A stretch of DNA of 64,000 bases, taken from Thysanoteuthis rhombus (taxonomy: Eukaryota > Mollusca > Cephalopoda > Oegopsida > Thysanoteuthidae). Positions 36,871-48,499 of this stretch are shown here, one piece after another. The notes under the pieces are model-generated. The model saw only the letters and a list, made by a program, of their open reading frames with translations, was not told the DNA's origin and did no database searches. Position 1 is the stretch's first letter. Each line of letters opens with the position of its first letter. The stretch is from the NCBI GenBank assembly GCA_963457665.1, contig OY735207.1:45411679-45475678 (forward strand). Reading direction: 5' to 3'. The translations under genes were made by a program, and so were the position numbers.

Positions 36871-38418
36871 ATGATGCCACGGAAACGCAACGATCTAACA
36901 TTGGCCCAGCAAATGAAAGTGATCAAAATGCTGGAAGCAGTGCCAAGAATTTCACAGTCCATAATTGCTAAGCATTTCATGGTTTCACAGCCACAGATCT
37001 CACGTATTGGAACTAATCGAGTTGAAATTCGCAAAGAATGGGAATCGAACAATAATCCAACCCAGAAACGTCGACGTTTTGTTAATAAAGATACTGACAT
37101 AGAGAGGGCTTTACTGCGTTGGTACTATTTTGCTGTCACACATAAGCTGCCAGTCTCTGAGGACACTTTGAAGGGAAAGTCAGTGCATTTTGCTGAGAAG
37201 TTTGGTATTACTAACTTTCTTCCTTCAACTGGCTGGCTTCGACGTTGGAAAGAGAAAAATGGTATACAGTTAGCATCAGAGGGACTTGAGATAAATGCAG
37301 TGCCCAACACTGTTGATGAACAAATGGAGAATCTAATTCACACCATTCTGACACTGTACAAACCCTGTGATGTGTTTGCATGTCAGGAAACAGGCCTATA
37401 TTTCAAGTACCTACCCGAGACGAAAGGCTACATCAAGTCAGAAGTCCTCTCCCAGCAACCCCCAGCTATGCAGAAACTCACATTACTTTTCGCTGCTAAC
37501 ATCACTGGGACAGACAAACAGGTCCCGGTTGTAATTGGAAAGCAAGAAAAACTATCTGGTTTTGCTAACACCAGAATTCCTTTGCCTTATTATTACAACA
37601 GAAGTTGCTGGATGACGTCTGAGGTTTTTGGACATTGGCTTACACAGTGGGATGCACAGTTGCAAAAATGCTCCAGAAAAATTCTCCTTCTTTTAGAAGA
37701 GAGTCCTGCCCATTCCAGAAATCTACAGCTACAAAATATTCGCTTGATTTTCCTTTCACCCAAAGTCGCCACTCCAAGGCAACCATTTTCTTTAGGTATT
37801 ATCCATAATTTCAAGGCAATATATCGACAACATATGATACAACGGGTTGTTTCACTTGTGGGCAACTATGAACATTTAGAGGACAGCACTCATACTGGCA
37901 TGGTTTCCATCATTGATGCTCTTTATTTGATAAAAGCTTCATGGGATTGTATCTCCAAAGACGTCATAACATACTGTTTCAACAAGGCTGGTTTACCATC
38001 AACTCAGTTAATAAATGATGTTGATTTGACTGTTGTGCCTCCTGTTGGCATGTCAGATATAGACTTCCAAGCTTTTATCTCTGTTGATGATAATCTGCCA
38101 TGCACAGGTGTTCCAAGCGATGAAGATATCTGCCAATCTGTTCTTGAAGAGCGTGAGGGTGCTGCGGTCATCGTCGATTGGATGAATGGCCCAGAGCCAG
38201 AAGTACAATCAGTTTTAGGATTCTCAGCAAAGACACCGTCCCCATCATCTCAACAAGTAGTTGCTGCCTGTGAGATCCTACGCCTTTGGTTACAGACCAA
38301 GGGTACTGAACATTATAATGCATTTCACATCCTAGAGTCAGAGATTCACTCGAAAGTGCTTCAAAGCAGGGAGCATCAGAGTACTTTTACTTCAGATGGA
38401 AATCTTGAAATTCTATAA
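36871..38418 (+). CDS. Tigger/pogo transposase-derived protein (TIGD/JRK/CENP-B superfamily)
   Basis: An uninterrupted 515-residue frame, about the length of vertebrate TIGD proteins. Residues 1-50 form the first helix-turn-helix (LTLAQQMKVIKMLEA...IAKHFMVSQPQISRI). Residues about 75-135 are the CENP-B-type second DNA-binding domain (ALLRWYYFA, then GITNFLPSTGWLRRWKEKNG). Residues about 160-345 correspond to the DDE_1 core. At the first catalytic position the usual NADETG is ACQETG (Q172). The second, LLLLDNAPAH, is LLLLEESPAH (E276). The third, QPMDQGVI, is QPFSLGII (S307). No expected Asp is retained, while the fold-defining residues around each are. The C-terminus (about 395-515) is acidic then lacks known motifs. 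I see no CAGTRAACC inverted ends or TA target pair flanking it. The first of two adjacent ATGs was taken as the start. Likely a nuclear DNA-binding protein exapted from a pogo transposase; its target is unknown. Confidence 0.88.
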   Translation: MMPRKRNDLTLAQQMKVIKMLEAVPRISQSIIAKHFMVSQPQISRIGTNRVEIRKEWESNNNPTQKRRRFVNKDTDIERALLRWYYFAVTHKLPVSEDTLKGKSVHFAEKFGITNFLPSTGWLRRWKEKNGIQLASEGLEINAVPNTVDEQMENLIHTILTLYKPCDVFACQETGLYFKYLPETKGYIKSEVLSQQPPAMQKLTLLFAANITGTDKQVPVVIGKQEKLSGFANTRIPLPYYYNRSCWMTSEVFGHWLTQWDAQLQKCSRKILLLLEESPAHSRNLQLQNIRLIFLSPKVATPRQPFSLGIIHNFKAIYRQHMIQRVVSLVGNYEHLEDSTHTGMVSIIDALYLIKASWDCISKDVITYCFNKAGLPSTQLINDVDLTVVPPVGMSDIDFQAFISVDDNLPCTGVPSDEDICQSVLEEREGAAVIVDWMNGPEPEVQSVLGFSAKTPSPSSQQVVAACEILRLWLQTKGTEHYNAFHILESEIHSKVLQSREHQSTFTSDGNLEIL

Positions 38419-38877
38419 TGTATGGAGGCTTTAGGTAAATTATATTTGACATTTTTATAAGATATTTTAACCATATAGTCATCCTAGGGTGACAGTAAAA
38501 GTCATAACGTGTATCAGTTGGTATAATTTATGCACATAGTCTCACATAATGTTTAATAATGTATAATATACTGTATGATAAATTTCTATCTAATAATGTT
38601 TAGTGTAATGTTTTGATGATGGCCCTCCAATGAAGGGGTTACATCAAATGCTCCATAGATTGTAATTCACCTACTGCATTTATTACTGATCAATCTCACT
38701 CAATGTTGGTGGAAGCCCTTCAAGTATCCAACCCTCCCTGGGCTCCTAAGTCTCTGAAAACATATACATAAACCTTGAGCAATTCATACATAGTACAGTT
38801 TACAAATTGCAACTTATATGAATTGTCATGCATAAATAAGATAACTGAATGTTTAATATCTATTCTATGAATTGAAA

Positions 38878-38883
38878 AATAAA
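38878..38883 (+). promoter_or_regulatory. Candidate poly(A) signal for the Tigger-derived gene
   Basis: AATAAA about 460 bases after the stop codon, in the context GAAAAATAAAAGATG. A second similar site follows at about 38913-38919. Which is used cannot be told from sequence. Confidence 0.3.
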
Positions 38884-39395
38884 AGATGATTTCATCTTAT
38901 GCATAAATCTTAAAATAAAAGCAGAAAATAATTTTTTAATTAAATCTTTCAAATGAGAAAGTGGAAATGTTGGTTGTGTTAAATTTCAGTATGATTTGAC
39001 TAAAAATGTTGAAGTGCTACTTATTACGTACCGTTGTTAAGCTATTACATATTGTAAACAAATTTTCAAAGACGAAATTCTCAGATTCTTTACATTAGAT
39101 ACAAATAATTTTTATGGCAGAATTTTTCTCCAATTATTATTCGAGTGAGTGGTTCAAAATTATAGCAATGAAATTAACATGTTTACAAATTTCAGGCATT
39201 TTTATCGATATGTTTAATCTTAAGTGCTTTTGAAAGATCACGTCTTCAACCTGACATAATTTTTGTTTCTGAGTGTGTATTATAAGATTCCAAAACAAAT
39301 TATGATCAGATTATACTATGATACTGTAAGAAAATGATTATTATAAAGAAAATCGGTCTCATTTAATGAAATTTTAAAAAAAAAGAAGAAATCAT

Positions 39396-39640
39396 GAGGT
39401 GTGCTCCTGAAATATAGCACACCTTATATACACCTGCTTATTTTTATCACTGTCACCTTAAACCTTCATCTGACATACAACTTGCCATTGGGTGTGCAAT
39501 GTTTTCTCCTCAAAACTGGCAAAATATTTAATTACAAGGGACAGAAAATTTTGTTTCCCCATTATTAACCATAATCACATTATTGAATCAACTTAGCAAT
39601 ACCAAATTAATGACAAATTAACAGGTGTGGTGCACACCTG
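39396..39640. repeat. Two short hairpins sharing AGGTGTGC arms
   Basis: AGGTGTGCTCCTG...AGCACACCT at 39396-39425 is a stem-loop, and CAGGTGTGGTGCACACCTG at 39621-39639 is a second, related one. Both are followed by TATATACAC. They may be the two ends of a small palindromic element of about 240 bp. Confidence 0.4.
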
Positions 39641-41232
39641 ATATACACACATATATATAATAGCCCTATTCTGTCAGTAATATTTGCCCTAATTTCTCAC
39701 CACTTTTAGGTGAAATATAGCAGAATTTGATTTTTGTTCATCAAATTTTACTTAATGTCTAATCTTACTTTGGTGATCTTCATTTATAATCTTGTGAGTG
39801 ATCTATTATAGTTAATTCAATAATGTTATATATTATATTCTATGGCGATTTCCTTGAATATAATTTAGAAATCAAATTATATTCTGAGAGACAATGATCA
39901 ATGAAAAATATTGTCATTCAAGTTTGATTAATATTCTGGAATATCATGGTTTTTTAAAAATTATATTTTCCACTAAGACTAATCAACATTTACCTATCCT
40001 CAGGGCAAGGTAATCTTTTATAAAAGTTTTCTATGAGAAGATCATCATGGCTTAGCTTCATGAGTGAAGATTTATGAGGGGATTCCATGTCTATTGGGTG
40101 ATGGCTGGCATGACCTACAAGAGACTGACAAGTTTTTTCACAACAGCTGCCGAAGATGGTTTGGCAACTGAAGGGAGCGCCAGTTTTACAGCATTGCTTC
40201 ATCTACTCTAGTTTTGCAGATTGCAGACTGATCTGTAGCTTTGTGGTGGAGTGGTGTGTGCGCATACATTTCTCCACCTATTTAACTATGGCTTCAGTTG
40301 TCATGGCCCAGCAGGTCCCTAGATGGTAGGTTTCATGTTGAAGTTTCCTTCTCCTAGGTCAAAAATTGAGCTGTCTGAAGGAGTCTGCCACCCCTTAAGT
40401 CTTTGCTCGAAGGTAAGGCTAACTCAAGCAGGTTGAAAGTGCTGGTCCCAGAATCCAATACAGAACTACAGAGTATTTGATATAGGTTTCGAAGTTATGG
40501 AGCTTTATGAAGTTTTGATATAGTATAGGTTTTTGCGGTATACTTTACATGACATCATCAATCATCTCTTGGTTCTAGCCTCCTTTACATACTTGGGTCG
40601 ATTACCACAACCATTTTCATCGTTTAGTTAAATAGAATGATTGGGCAATTTTCAGTGACCTTATTTCACTATGTCATAGTTTGGCTGTTGTGTGCCTAAG
40701 CAAATGGTCAAATATTTTTCTATCTCATTCTTTCAATGCTGCTGGTAAGATAAAAATAGATAAGTAAATGTGGATTTTTGAAGGAAATGTGAGTGCTGTA
40801 TGGTAGAAAAGTTTTTCTCTTTGAAAATAAGCAAAGAATATTTAGTGTGGCAATTTCTGCTTGTGACCACTGATCCTTTGATTCAAATATGCAGTTTTAA
40901 GAAACACACACACTATGTACTGAAAAGAGAATGATCAAGTCTTAGCCTATAAGAATTAAATAATGTTGTTTGATGCTTAACAGGTAAATAGCTAAAACAT
41001 TACCATCCTTGGATGCTGAACATGTTGATATATAAATTTAATTCTATTCATTTCTCTATTTTTATGTTATTATATGATTAAGCTTTTTAATGATGATGTT
41101 CATTATTTTTGATGAAACGTGTCCATTAGTTTTCTATAAAATTTCATAAAAAATAACCTGCATTAAAGATAGAAAATGCTGTTCATATATTGGATTTTTA
41201 AATTATTTTCTTTCTTTTTCTTCTTTTTCTAG

Positions 41233-41418
41233 GGTCTTGGATATGGAATGCTGACTCTGGCTTCAAAAATCATTGTTGGAGAAACGGAAGAATTGAACTT
41301 GATAAATAAAGACAGAAAGTGCAGAATATTTTTAAATACTCAAGGGGGGGAGTCTTTTATACGAATTTTGAGAGCTATCTCAGGCATAAAGAGAGAAAAA
41401 ATACAGAAAATTTTGTAA
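41233..41418 (+). CDS. Candidate terminal exon, unknown product
   Basis: After a strong acceptor (TTTCTTTTTCTTCTTTTTCTAG) a phase-0 frame encodes 61 residues to a TAA: it starts GLGYGMLTLASKIIVGETEE, continues LNLINKDRKCRIFLNTQGGE and ends with a basic SGIKREKIQKIL. Composition and the absence of stops look like real coding. I do not recognise the protein, and I could not find the preceding exon. It lies 2.8 kb downstream of the Tigger-derived gene on the same strand but cannot extend that frame, which has its own stop. Confidence 0.45.
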   Translation, partial: GLGYGMLTLASKIIVGETEELNLINKDRKCRIFLNTQGGESFIRILRAISGIKREKIQKIL

Positions 41419-41835
41419 TGAAAAAACAATGTTTCATTGTGTATTTGACATTTTTAGCAATGGTTTAACTGTTTTTTTCAACATGCACCTGTATTATGTG
41501 ACGTTTACTTGAAATGTTAGCATTATTCAGATGAACATTTATTTTCAAATAAGTTTAGTATAAGTATCTTAGTGTCATTGGTAAAAAATAATGAATTTAA
41601 AATCCTGACGTGTTCTTTGTGAAAACCTGAAACACCCAGTGACCCCAAGAAACATTACTAATGTGTCCAGGTGTGTCACAAGGTGATGTATGTGAAAAAA
41701 GCTTCTCTTTTAGCAAATAATCTTGAATCTTGAGTTCATTATCTTCATAATCCCTGCCATCACCTGTCATTGATGAAATATTTCAATGCAAAACCATCCC
41801 TGCCATACATTAATGAAATATTTCAATGCAAAAAC

Positions 41836-42006
41836 TATCTCTGCCACTTCCTTATACTACAAGTTCTCAAACATTAATGAAACGTGTGGCAGGGAATGGC
41901 AGTGAGTTAATTTATGTTTGGAAACTAGTAGAATTGAGCAGTGGCTGGGAATGGCTGAGAGTTTGTTTATGTTTGAGAACTAGTAATATCAAGAAGTGTC
42001 AGGGAT
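41836..42006. mobile_element. Small foldback/MITE with ~45-bp inverted ends
   Basis: The left arm, TCTCTGCCACTTC then ACTACAAGTTCTCAAACAT, pairs with the right arm (reverse complement TCCCTGACACTTC then TTACTAGTTCTCAAACAT). Just upstream (41755-41835) the words CCTGCCAT.AC and ATGAAATATTTCAATGCAAAA are repeated twice in tandem. No target duplication could be fixed. The open frame across it is not a gene. Confidence 0.6.
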
Positions 42007-42248
42007 AAAAAGTGCTGCCCTGATATAACATATTCAAGAATCTTAGAGAATTCCCGACATGTTTTTATATTAAAATTCTAATCTTGAATTTTTTTGAAAA
42101 TGGATTGACCTAAGTTTGATTATTATTTATTGAAAAACAAAGCATTAATTTTGCTATGAAAATCATCCTGTAATGATTTATTATCCATAAAAAAACTACC
42201 ATGTGTATTGTTTACGAATAAGATCTAATTTTTTTTCCTTTGCTACAG

Positions 42249-42427
42249 ATTCTCTGAAAACAATTCTTTGTGAACATATCATATTTCTAGACACAACATG
42301 GCCATTAATTGTACAAATGGGAATATTTTTGTTGTCCATCATCCTTGTGATTTTATCATTTCCTGAAAATGTAGAACAACTGCAGATGTCAGCATATGGT
42401 GTTTATATTATCATAACCTCCTTGTAA
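42249..42427 (+). CDS. Candidate terminal exon with one membrane segment
   Basis: After an acceptor (TTTTTTTTCCTTTGCTACAG) a frame needing one base from an upstream exon encodes about 59 residues to a TAA. It begins SLKTILCEHIIFLD. A hydrophobic stretch, WPLIVQMGIFLLSIILVIL, is long enough to span a membrane. I do not recognise it. It may be an alternative last exon of the same unknown gene as 41233-41418, but their phases differ. Chance is a real alternative. Confidence 0.3.
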
Positions 42428-42867
42428 ATAAACCTGCTAATATCAGTCTACAATGTATTTACAAACTCTGCTTCATTTTTTCAATGAATTTTTCCATTAG
42501 AATATTCTTCTTTGGAAGTCTAGTATTCATCAATACTGATCTGTCCTTGGAAAAGCTCATATTGTTCACCAAGTGATATTTTGAAATGTTAGTTGTAGCT
42601 TGTATAAATACCATACTCTTTAAAACCCATCTATGCATGACTGAAATTTCACCTACCCTCCTTTCTATGAGACGTCTGTACACAAGCATAGACTACTTCA
42701 CAAACATTATTTCCTCAAAGGAATTACAGATCAGTGACATGAAATTTCTTGTACTGAATCCTCCCCCTCAAAAAACTATTGAGCTTTTTTCCTTCTCAGT
42801 GATAAGTGACTTGAGAAGTGTCACTTATTATTGGTATTTTACTAAGCTTACCTTAATCTGGTACAAA

Positions 42868-42947
42868 ACTACAAATGTGGAGTGTCCAGTGAGGATTGAA
42901 TCTACTGCAATACTAGTGTGCTAACCACTACTACTTGGCAAAACAAA
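42868..42947 (-). mobile_element. tRNA-derived SINE head or tRNA pseudogene
   Basis: The minus strand reads AAGTAGTAGTGGTTAGCACA, then CT.GTATTGCAGT, then AGATTCAATCCTC. The first part matches the A-box region of a tRNA (TAGTGGTTAGCAC) and the last is a decayed B box (GGTTCGAATCC). Spacing is tRNA-like. It lacks a well-paired acceptor stem, so a functional tRNA gene is unlikely. Confidence 0.5.
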
Positions 42948-44305
42948 GATTAAGACATTTTGAAATGAAAACATGCATGGAATTTGCTGAAAAATATTTT
43001 AAAAAAGCATACATTTATAACTTTAAAAACTTCTATTAACATTAGGAATCAACAAAAACTGTCAACATAGGTTTCTTCAATTTTCAAATTGGTTTGATTG
43101 GTTATGTTTGTATGTATGACAGGCCATGCCAATGGAGCTAGAGGGCTGAAAATTTAAACTTTTATCCCTGCACACCCAATAGGTTTTTAGAAGTTTATGT
43201 AAGTTTATCCTATGGTTTCTTAGTTTGTGTCCGACAGTGTTCATACTTGGTTTTTGAAATTTGTAAGAACTTATTCATTGATCACCCCTTTTTAAAAATC
43301 TTTTAATTGATCAACCTCAACATGACATGCTGCCAAAAAAGTCACATGATAGTTACTACTGAATGACTAACCAGACCTGTTTTCATTTGAAAGATTTTAC
43401 ATGGGAGAAACTTCAATGTTAAGGCATTTATTTATTTAGAGCCTTTAATTACTAATTTGTGGATTTAGCATCTGATATTTTAGTGCAAAATTTTTGTTGT
43501 CAATTTAAGATTAAAATATTAATATGTTCAAAAAAAGAAGGGTATTCAAAGTTAAGGGTTTAAAAAAAAAACTCAACGAATTTCAAGTACAGATTTTTCT
43601 TTGAATTTACTGAAAAATAAACTTGGCATTATTTCATAATTGTTGAAAAGTGCAGAATCCTACATATAGCTTTACATTGGAATGTATTCTCCACAGTCAT
43701 TCCATATCAGATCACCTGATTTTAAGAACTTTCCCCAGGTCACACTCATTGATTCCAGTGGAAAAAATCATGTGATACATTACCAAAGAAAAATCCAAAG
43801 TATTATATCTAATGGTTTTGAAATCAAAAATCTTTGATTTTACTCAATTTTATATATTTTGCCAAACAAGCCTTTCCGTCCAAACTCAAGACATATACAG
43901 CATCTTCCATATAGTGTGTACTGCTTTGAAACTGTTTGACTAGTGTTAACTTTTTCTGTGGAATTCAAAAATGTATAGATCAAGTGTATCTACTTTTCCT
44001 CCTTCATGGCTCTGGAAATAGCTGGAAATCCCAAACGTAAAAAAATAAGTGCCCATTTAGAGAGTTTCTCACTTAAACAGTATGCAAGATAAAGCACTCA
44101 TAGTTTTTTTCCTGTCATATATAACATAATATGTCATGTTTATGCAGTAATCATACTTATTATTTATATAAGAGTGTCAAAATGATTCTTTGAAATACTC
44201 AATTTTCAGGGGTCTTTAAAATAGCCTATTTTCATGTCTTAATTTGAGAATGTGTACAGTTAATCAGCTCTTTAATATCTTCACCATGTACTCTTATGTA
44301 CTTGG

Positions 44306-44914
44306 AGATGATCTGGCATAAGTTTGGTGTTGTTGCTGAGCTTCCTTGTGGAGAAATGATTTTTTAATGCAGGTTGGGGGATGCTGAAAAGTTCTCGGCT
44401 TGAGAAACATTGTCTGTTCTCAGCCCAACCCACCTCCCAAAATCTGAGCATCATTTTGTCACTGTAGCAGGAAAGAGTGTTCCGTTGTATTGCAAAATCT
44501 CAATTTGCAGGATATTTGCACTTTAAAAAAAAATTTATATCCACATCATTCCCTTCTTGGTCAGGCTGAGAACTTTTCAGCACCCAGAACATGTCAGCAC
44601 AACATCTAAAAAAATTATGATTCCAGAATGAAGTTCAGCAACAAGGCCAAATTTTTGTCAGATCAACTTCAGATACGTTTGATTTGAGTGAAATAATCAG
44701 TTTCATTCCAAGTAACTGATATCCTTATTATTTTCCTTCCAATTACTGGTATAAAATGAGTGATCACAATCAAAAAAGAAATATTGATGATCAGGAAAAG
44801 GAGGAAAAAAAGATGATCTGACAAAAATTTTGCTTTGTTGCAGAGCTTCATTCAAACGTTTTGATCTTTTAAATGCTGAGCTGTCATGCTCTTGGTGCTG
44901 AAAAGTTCTCAGCC
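44306..44914. mobile_element. Three-arm inverted repeat element
   Basis: A ~100-bp arm occurs three times in alternating orientation: A 44306-44402 (+), B 44564-44665 (inverted) and C 44813-44914 (+). Arm B begins GGCTGAGAACTTTTCAGCAC and goes on through CATGTCAGC, AATGAAGTTCAGCAACAAG and TTTTTGTCAGATCA. The reverse complements of A and C show the same order. B and C match best. A/B and B/C could each fold into a long hairpin with a 150-160 bp loop. The arm end GTGCTGAAAAGTTCTCAGCC is a terminal repeat I associate with invertebrate DNA transposons, though I cannot name the family. Confidence 0.65.
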
Positions 44915-45322
44915 TTTTGCTATTTTCGTATTTAACCCGTTTACTCAAGTATAATGCGATCTTGAATATAATTTTTGTAGCGGATCACTGGGAAAAGTGG
45001 ATCATTATGATTTTTTACAGCTGTGAATACACAACAGGATGGCTACTTTATACTTTTTCTCAAGTCATCACTTTGTCATCTTATTTAATGAAAGACTTGC
45101 CTGCTTGAGCATTGCTGCACAGTGTTCAAGCTGAGAGACCTAATTTTGAGCCAGAAGTAATATTCAGATGTACTTTTACTTTCATTATAGAGCTACAACT
45201 ATTCATAATATTCCTATTGTGCTCCATGAGGTAAAATTAAGATTGTATTAGAATTATTTCTTATCAAAAATGTGATCACTGCGCTTGCTCTTTACAGAGA
45301 TGTAAGGTTATCTTTCTCACTG

Positions 45323-45886
45323 GTATGAGTGGGGCGCAGTGAATCAGGGCTGAGTGGATCATTTCTGGGACTGAACAACTTCAATTCTTTTAATCTAAAT
45401 TGATCCAGTCAATTCATTTTATGTAGTCTACTCGGAAACTAAAAGAGCATTTCAGTTTTACTTTTGTATCATTTTTTTTCTCCTCTTGAATCTCTTTGGA
45501 GACTGTGTGAATGTGATATTGTTTTGAATGTTCCCTTCAGTATGCCTAACTTTTACCAATGAATGTTTGATCACCTTTTGTAACATAATCTATAATTCAA
45601 CAATACTTTAATAAAATGTGTAGTTGGTTTCACTCTGGGACTATGAATCTTTCAATCTTATCTTGATTCACTGTTCTGCTGGGGATGATTCACTCTTAAG
45701 GAGGGTTTGGGCACAGTGGATCAGGAGAAAAGAATCTGCCAGCTGATAACTTGAAGAAATATTACTTTCTTATCTTCATATTACCTACTCAAATGAGTTG
45801 ATCTTTCATTTTCCCACTCAAATATATTAATGAAATTAGCTTCTACTACAATTAATTTTTCTGATCCACTGTGTCCCGGTTTCCCC
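45323..45886. mobile_element. Two adjacent short inverted-repeat elements
   Basis: GGGTTTGGGCACAGTGGATC (45703-45722) pairs with CTGATCCACTGTGTCCCGGT (45861-45880). GGGGCGCAGTGAATCAGG (45331-45348) pairs with CTTGATTCACTGTTCTGC (45662-45679). The shared core, GCACAGTG(G/A)ATCA, suggests two members of one MITE family side by side. There is no coding content. Confidence 0.55.
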
Positions 45887-46181
45887 TTTATGCAGGTATA
45901 TATTTTCTCTTATAAATGATATTGTCAATTTGATTAGTTCATGAGTCCAGAGAAACTGTTTGCTGTATGTTTTGATTTGACTCTTTCAATTTCTGATTTT
46001 GTAATATAATGTAGTGAAATTATTTTACTTTACTCCTACAAGTTGAATTTGAAGTTATTTGGTTAGAAATTGTTTCATGAATAACCTTAATTTCAAGCAT
46101 TGCCAACTCCTTGTGTGAGATCTCTTATATTGAGATTTCCTACTGATAAGACAAATCTAGTGCTGCCCCCCCAAAAAACTA

Positions 46182-46207
46182 TAAATAAATAAATAAATAA
46201 ATAAATA
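46182..46207. repeat. (AAAT)n microsatellite
   Basis: A pure run of about six AAAT units. A separate (CT)n tract follows at about 46349-46364. Confidence 0.85.
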
Positions 46208-47454
46208 GATCGTAGGCATCCCCTGCTTTCTGAAAGTTCACTTCATGTCACTTTTTTGCCTTTGCATTAAAGAGCAAAAAGTGAAAATAGCATTCAGCAT
46301 TTGTTTTTCTGTAAGCCATTATAGAGGCAACTCACACCCTCTTCATCTCTCTCTCTCTCTCTCCTACATCCAAGTTTCCTGTACCTCCCACCACCCCAAA
46401 TGCTGATGACTCAGCTTAACATACCATCATCACCATATTTGGGGCTTGGGGTCGCTCAAAATATTTTCTCAATGATAATTGTTTCTAGTACTTAGATGGC
46501 AAGTGTAGCAGTATGAGTTTTTTCCATGTGTTTTCACCCCTGTGAAATTTAAATCAAGGTAGCCTGATTCTAAGTGGCTTCATATATTCATTTGGCCTTG
46601 GAATGTTAAGTAATTCAAAGTAGATGAAGGTTCAATTTTGATCAAATTGTTCTTGACAAGAAACCGATAAATCCAGTGATTCACAGTCAAGAGACAGTTG
46701 CAGCAGAGGAGATAGGGTTGTTAAGATAAGGCCTAATGATTTTAGTCAACATAGTCACAGATTGTAAGCTGACTGGGAATGGATTAGACAGGACAAAGAA
46801 GCCGCCCGTGGATCTAGTGAATTAATTCAAGTACGCATGTGTTTTTGTATAGTTCTGTTCTGCTGTATTGCTACTGTCTTGCACCTTTTGAGAGCAAGAA
46901 GAGTCGCTGGTGCAAGAATCAAAAGAATAAATGTTAAGATGTTTATTCTTATACATAGTGTGTTCTGCTTGAGTGTTTTTGTTTATAAGTGATTGTGTAT
47001 CCTCAGTACATCTTCTTAGTGCACTGGAATGTTGAAGATGTTATCTCTTGAGAACAAAGTGTTTGAGTCATGTAGTAAGTCATGGCGTCACTATGTGATT
47101 ATGATTATGATTTTCGTCGACAGGTGTCTCCTTTCATTTGATGTATATATTCTTGCTGTGCAGCCTATCATTTGTCCCTCCTCCCTCCCCTCTGGCTCAT
47201 TTTGGCTTACGATTGGTTTTTATGGTAACGCTCTATTTTCAGATAGCAAGGGAAATTTGTACCTGATTAAAAAATCATAATTAGCTACCGCAGTCAATAA
47301 TTGAACAACTGTAGCATCAAAATTTAAAATCCTACAAAAAAATTCCAGTAAAGAATAAATATGTTCAGAATAAATTCTATTTATGACATCATTGGTGTTT
47401 TCCATTGGAAAACATCTGAAATAGAATTTAAAAAAACAAAAAACAATTAGAAAC

Positions 47455-47700
47455 AGATTCTGGAGAATTTAGATGTCATTAATAAAACTCCCAGAATAAG
47501 GTCCAAGAAAAGGTCAAAACTTTTTTTTCCAGAAATAAAAACGAAATTTCAGAAGAGGTCCAGTGGAGAACTGATGCCAACTTTTTAGTCTGTAAACAAA
47601 ACGGTATGGCCAGGAGAGCAATGTACAAACATACAAACACATGCATATAATACAAAAAAAGGATTGAATCCATCACCATCTTTGATGGCTACAGTTGTTT
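47455..47700 (-). repeat. Dispersed repeat family W, copy 2
   Basis: Minus-strand copy of the family at 5100-5320. It starts with CAACTGTAGCCATCAAAGAT, has GCCATACCGTTTTGT, a CATCAGTTCTCCACTGGAC core, and ends in the ATCTAAATTCTCC hairpin half. Confidence 0.65.
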
Positions 47701-48499
47701 GACTGTTTCAAGTTTCTCCATTGAATTATTTAGTCTTTTCAGCTATATTGGAATTATATTTGGATTACACATGAGCGTACAGATGAATTACATTCTTGTA
47801 TTAGCAATGCAATACTCAAATGGAAATTAGAATTTCAGTCCCTTTCTTTCTAAAAGATAGAATTGCTTTTAAAAAGAAAATAGTATGTGCAACACAAACT
47901 CATAGAAATGAATCATTTTTGTCAATATTATTTCTTTTAATATCAGTTCATGAAATATTATTTTTTAAACGTGCACACACTCTCTTTCTCTGTTATAGTA
48001 ACTTTTTCGTAATGTACATCAACAGAAGATTATGTAATCATAAGATAATTTCTTCAGACAACTTGCTGCCATCTTGAATAGTTTAGAGAGTTGATTCTGA
48101 GATGCAGGCCTCTCAGCCAGTAATAAGGTGAAGTGTCCTGTCTCTTAAGAGATAACCCCAATGCAGTATAACGGTCAGTAACGGAGTCTCGGTTTCTGTT
48201 GCACGTGTCAGCATAGTGATTCTTTCAAGCCTCGAGACCAGGAATTGATACCAATAAATTTTTGTCCAGTTGCAAGTCACTACCCTCTAACTTTACCACT
48301 ACTCCCCAACACCTCAATTTAACTAGTCATTTTTTACTTTAACAAACAAAATATTTTTGACTGTATAGAAAAATTAACTCTGAACTTTGCTATTGATTAG
48401 TGAAAAAAAACAAAAGCGAAAATAATCCATATTTTTAAGGGAAAATGAGAATTTATTTTAAAGAAAAATAATTCAGCCAAGGATTTTGAAGATTTTAAT

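Noticed and set aside
36816-37100. Minus-strand frames opposite the Tigger-derived gene
   Set aside because: They are antisense shadows of a strong coding frame.
41095-41130. GAAACGTGTC near 41116, like the second half of a hammerhead
   Set aside because: No CUGANGA box with a closing helix II lies upstream.
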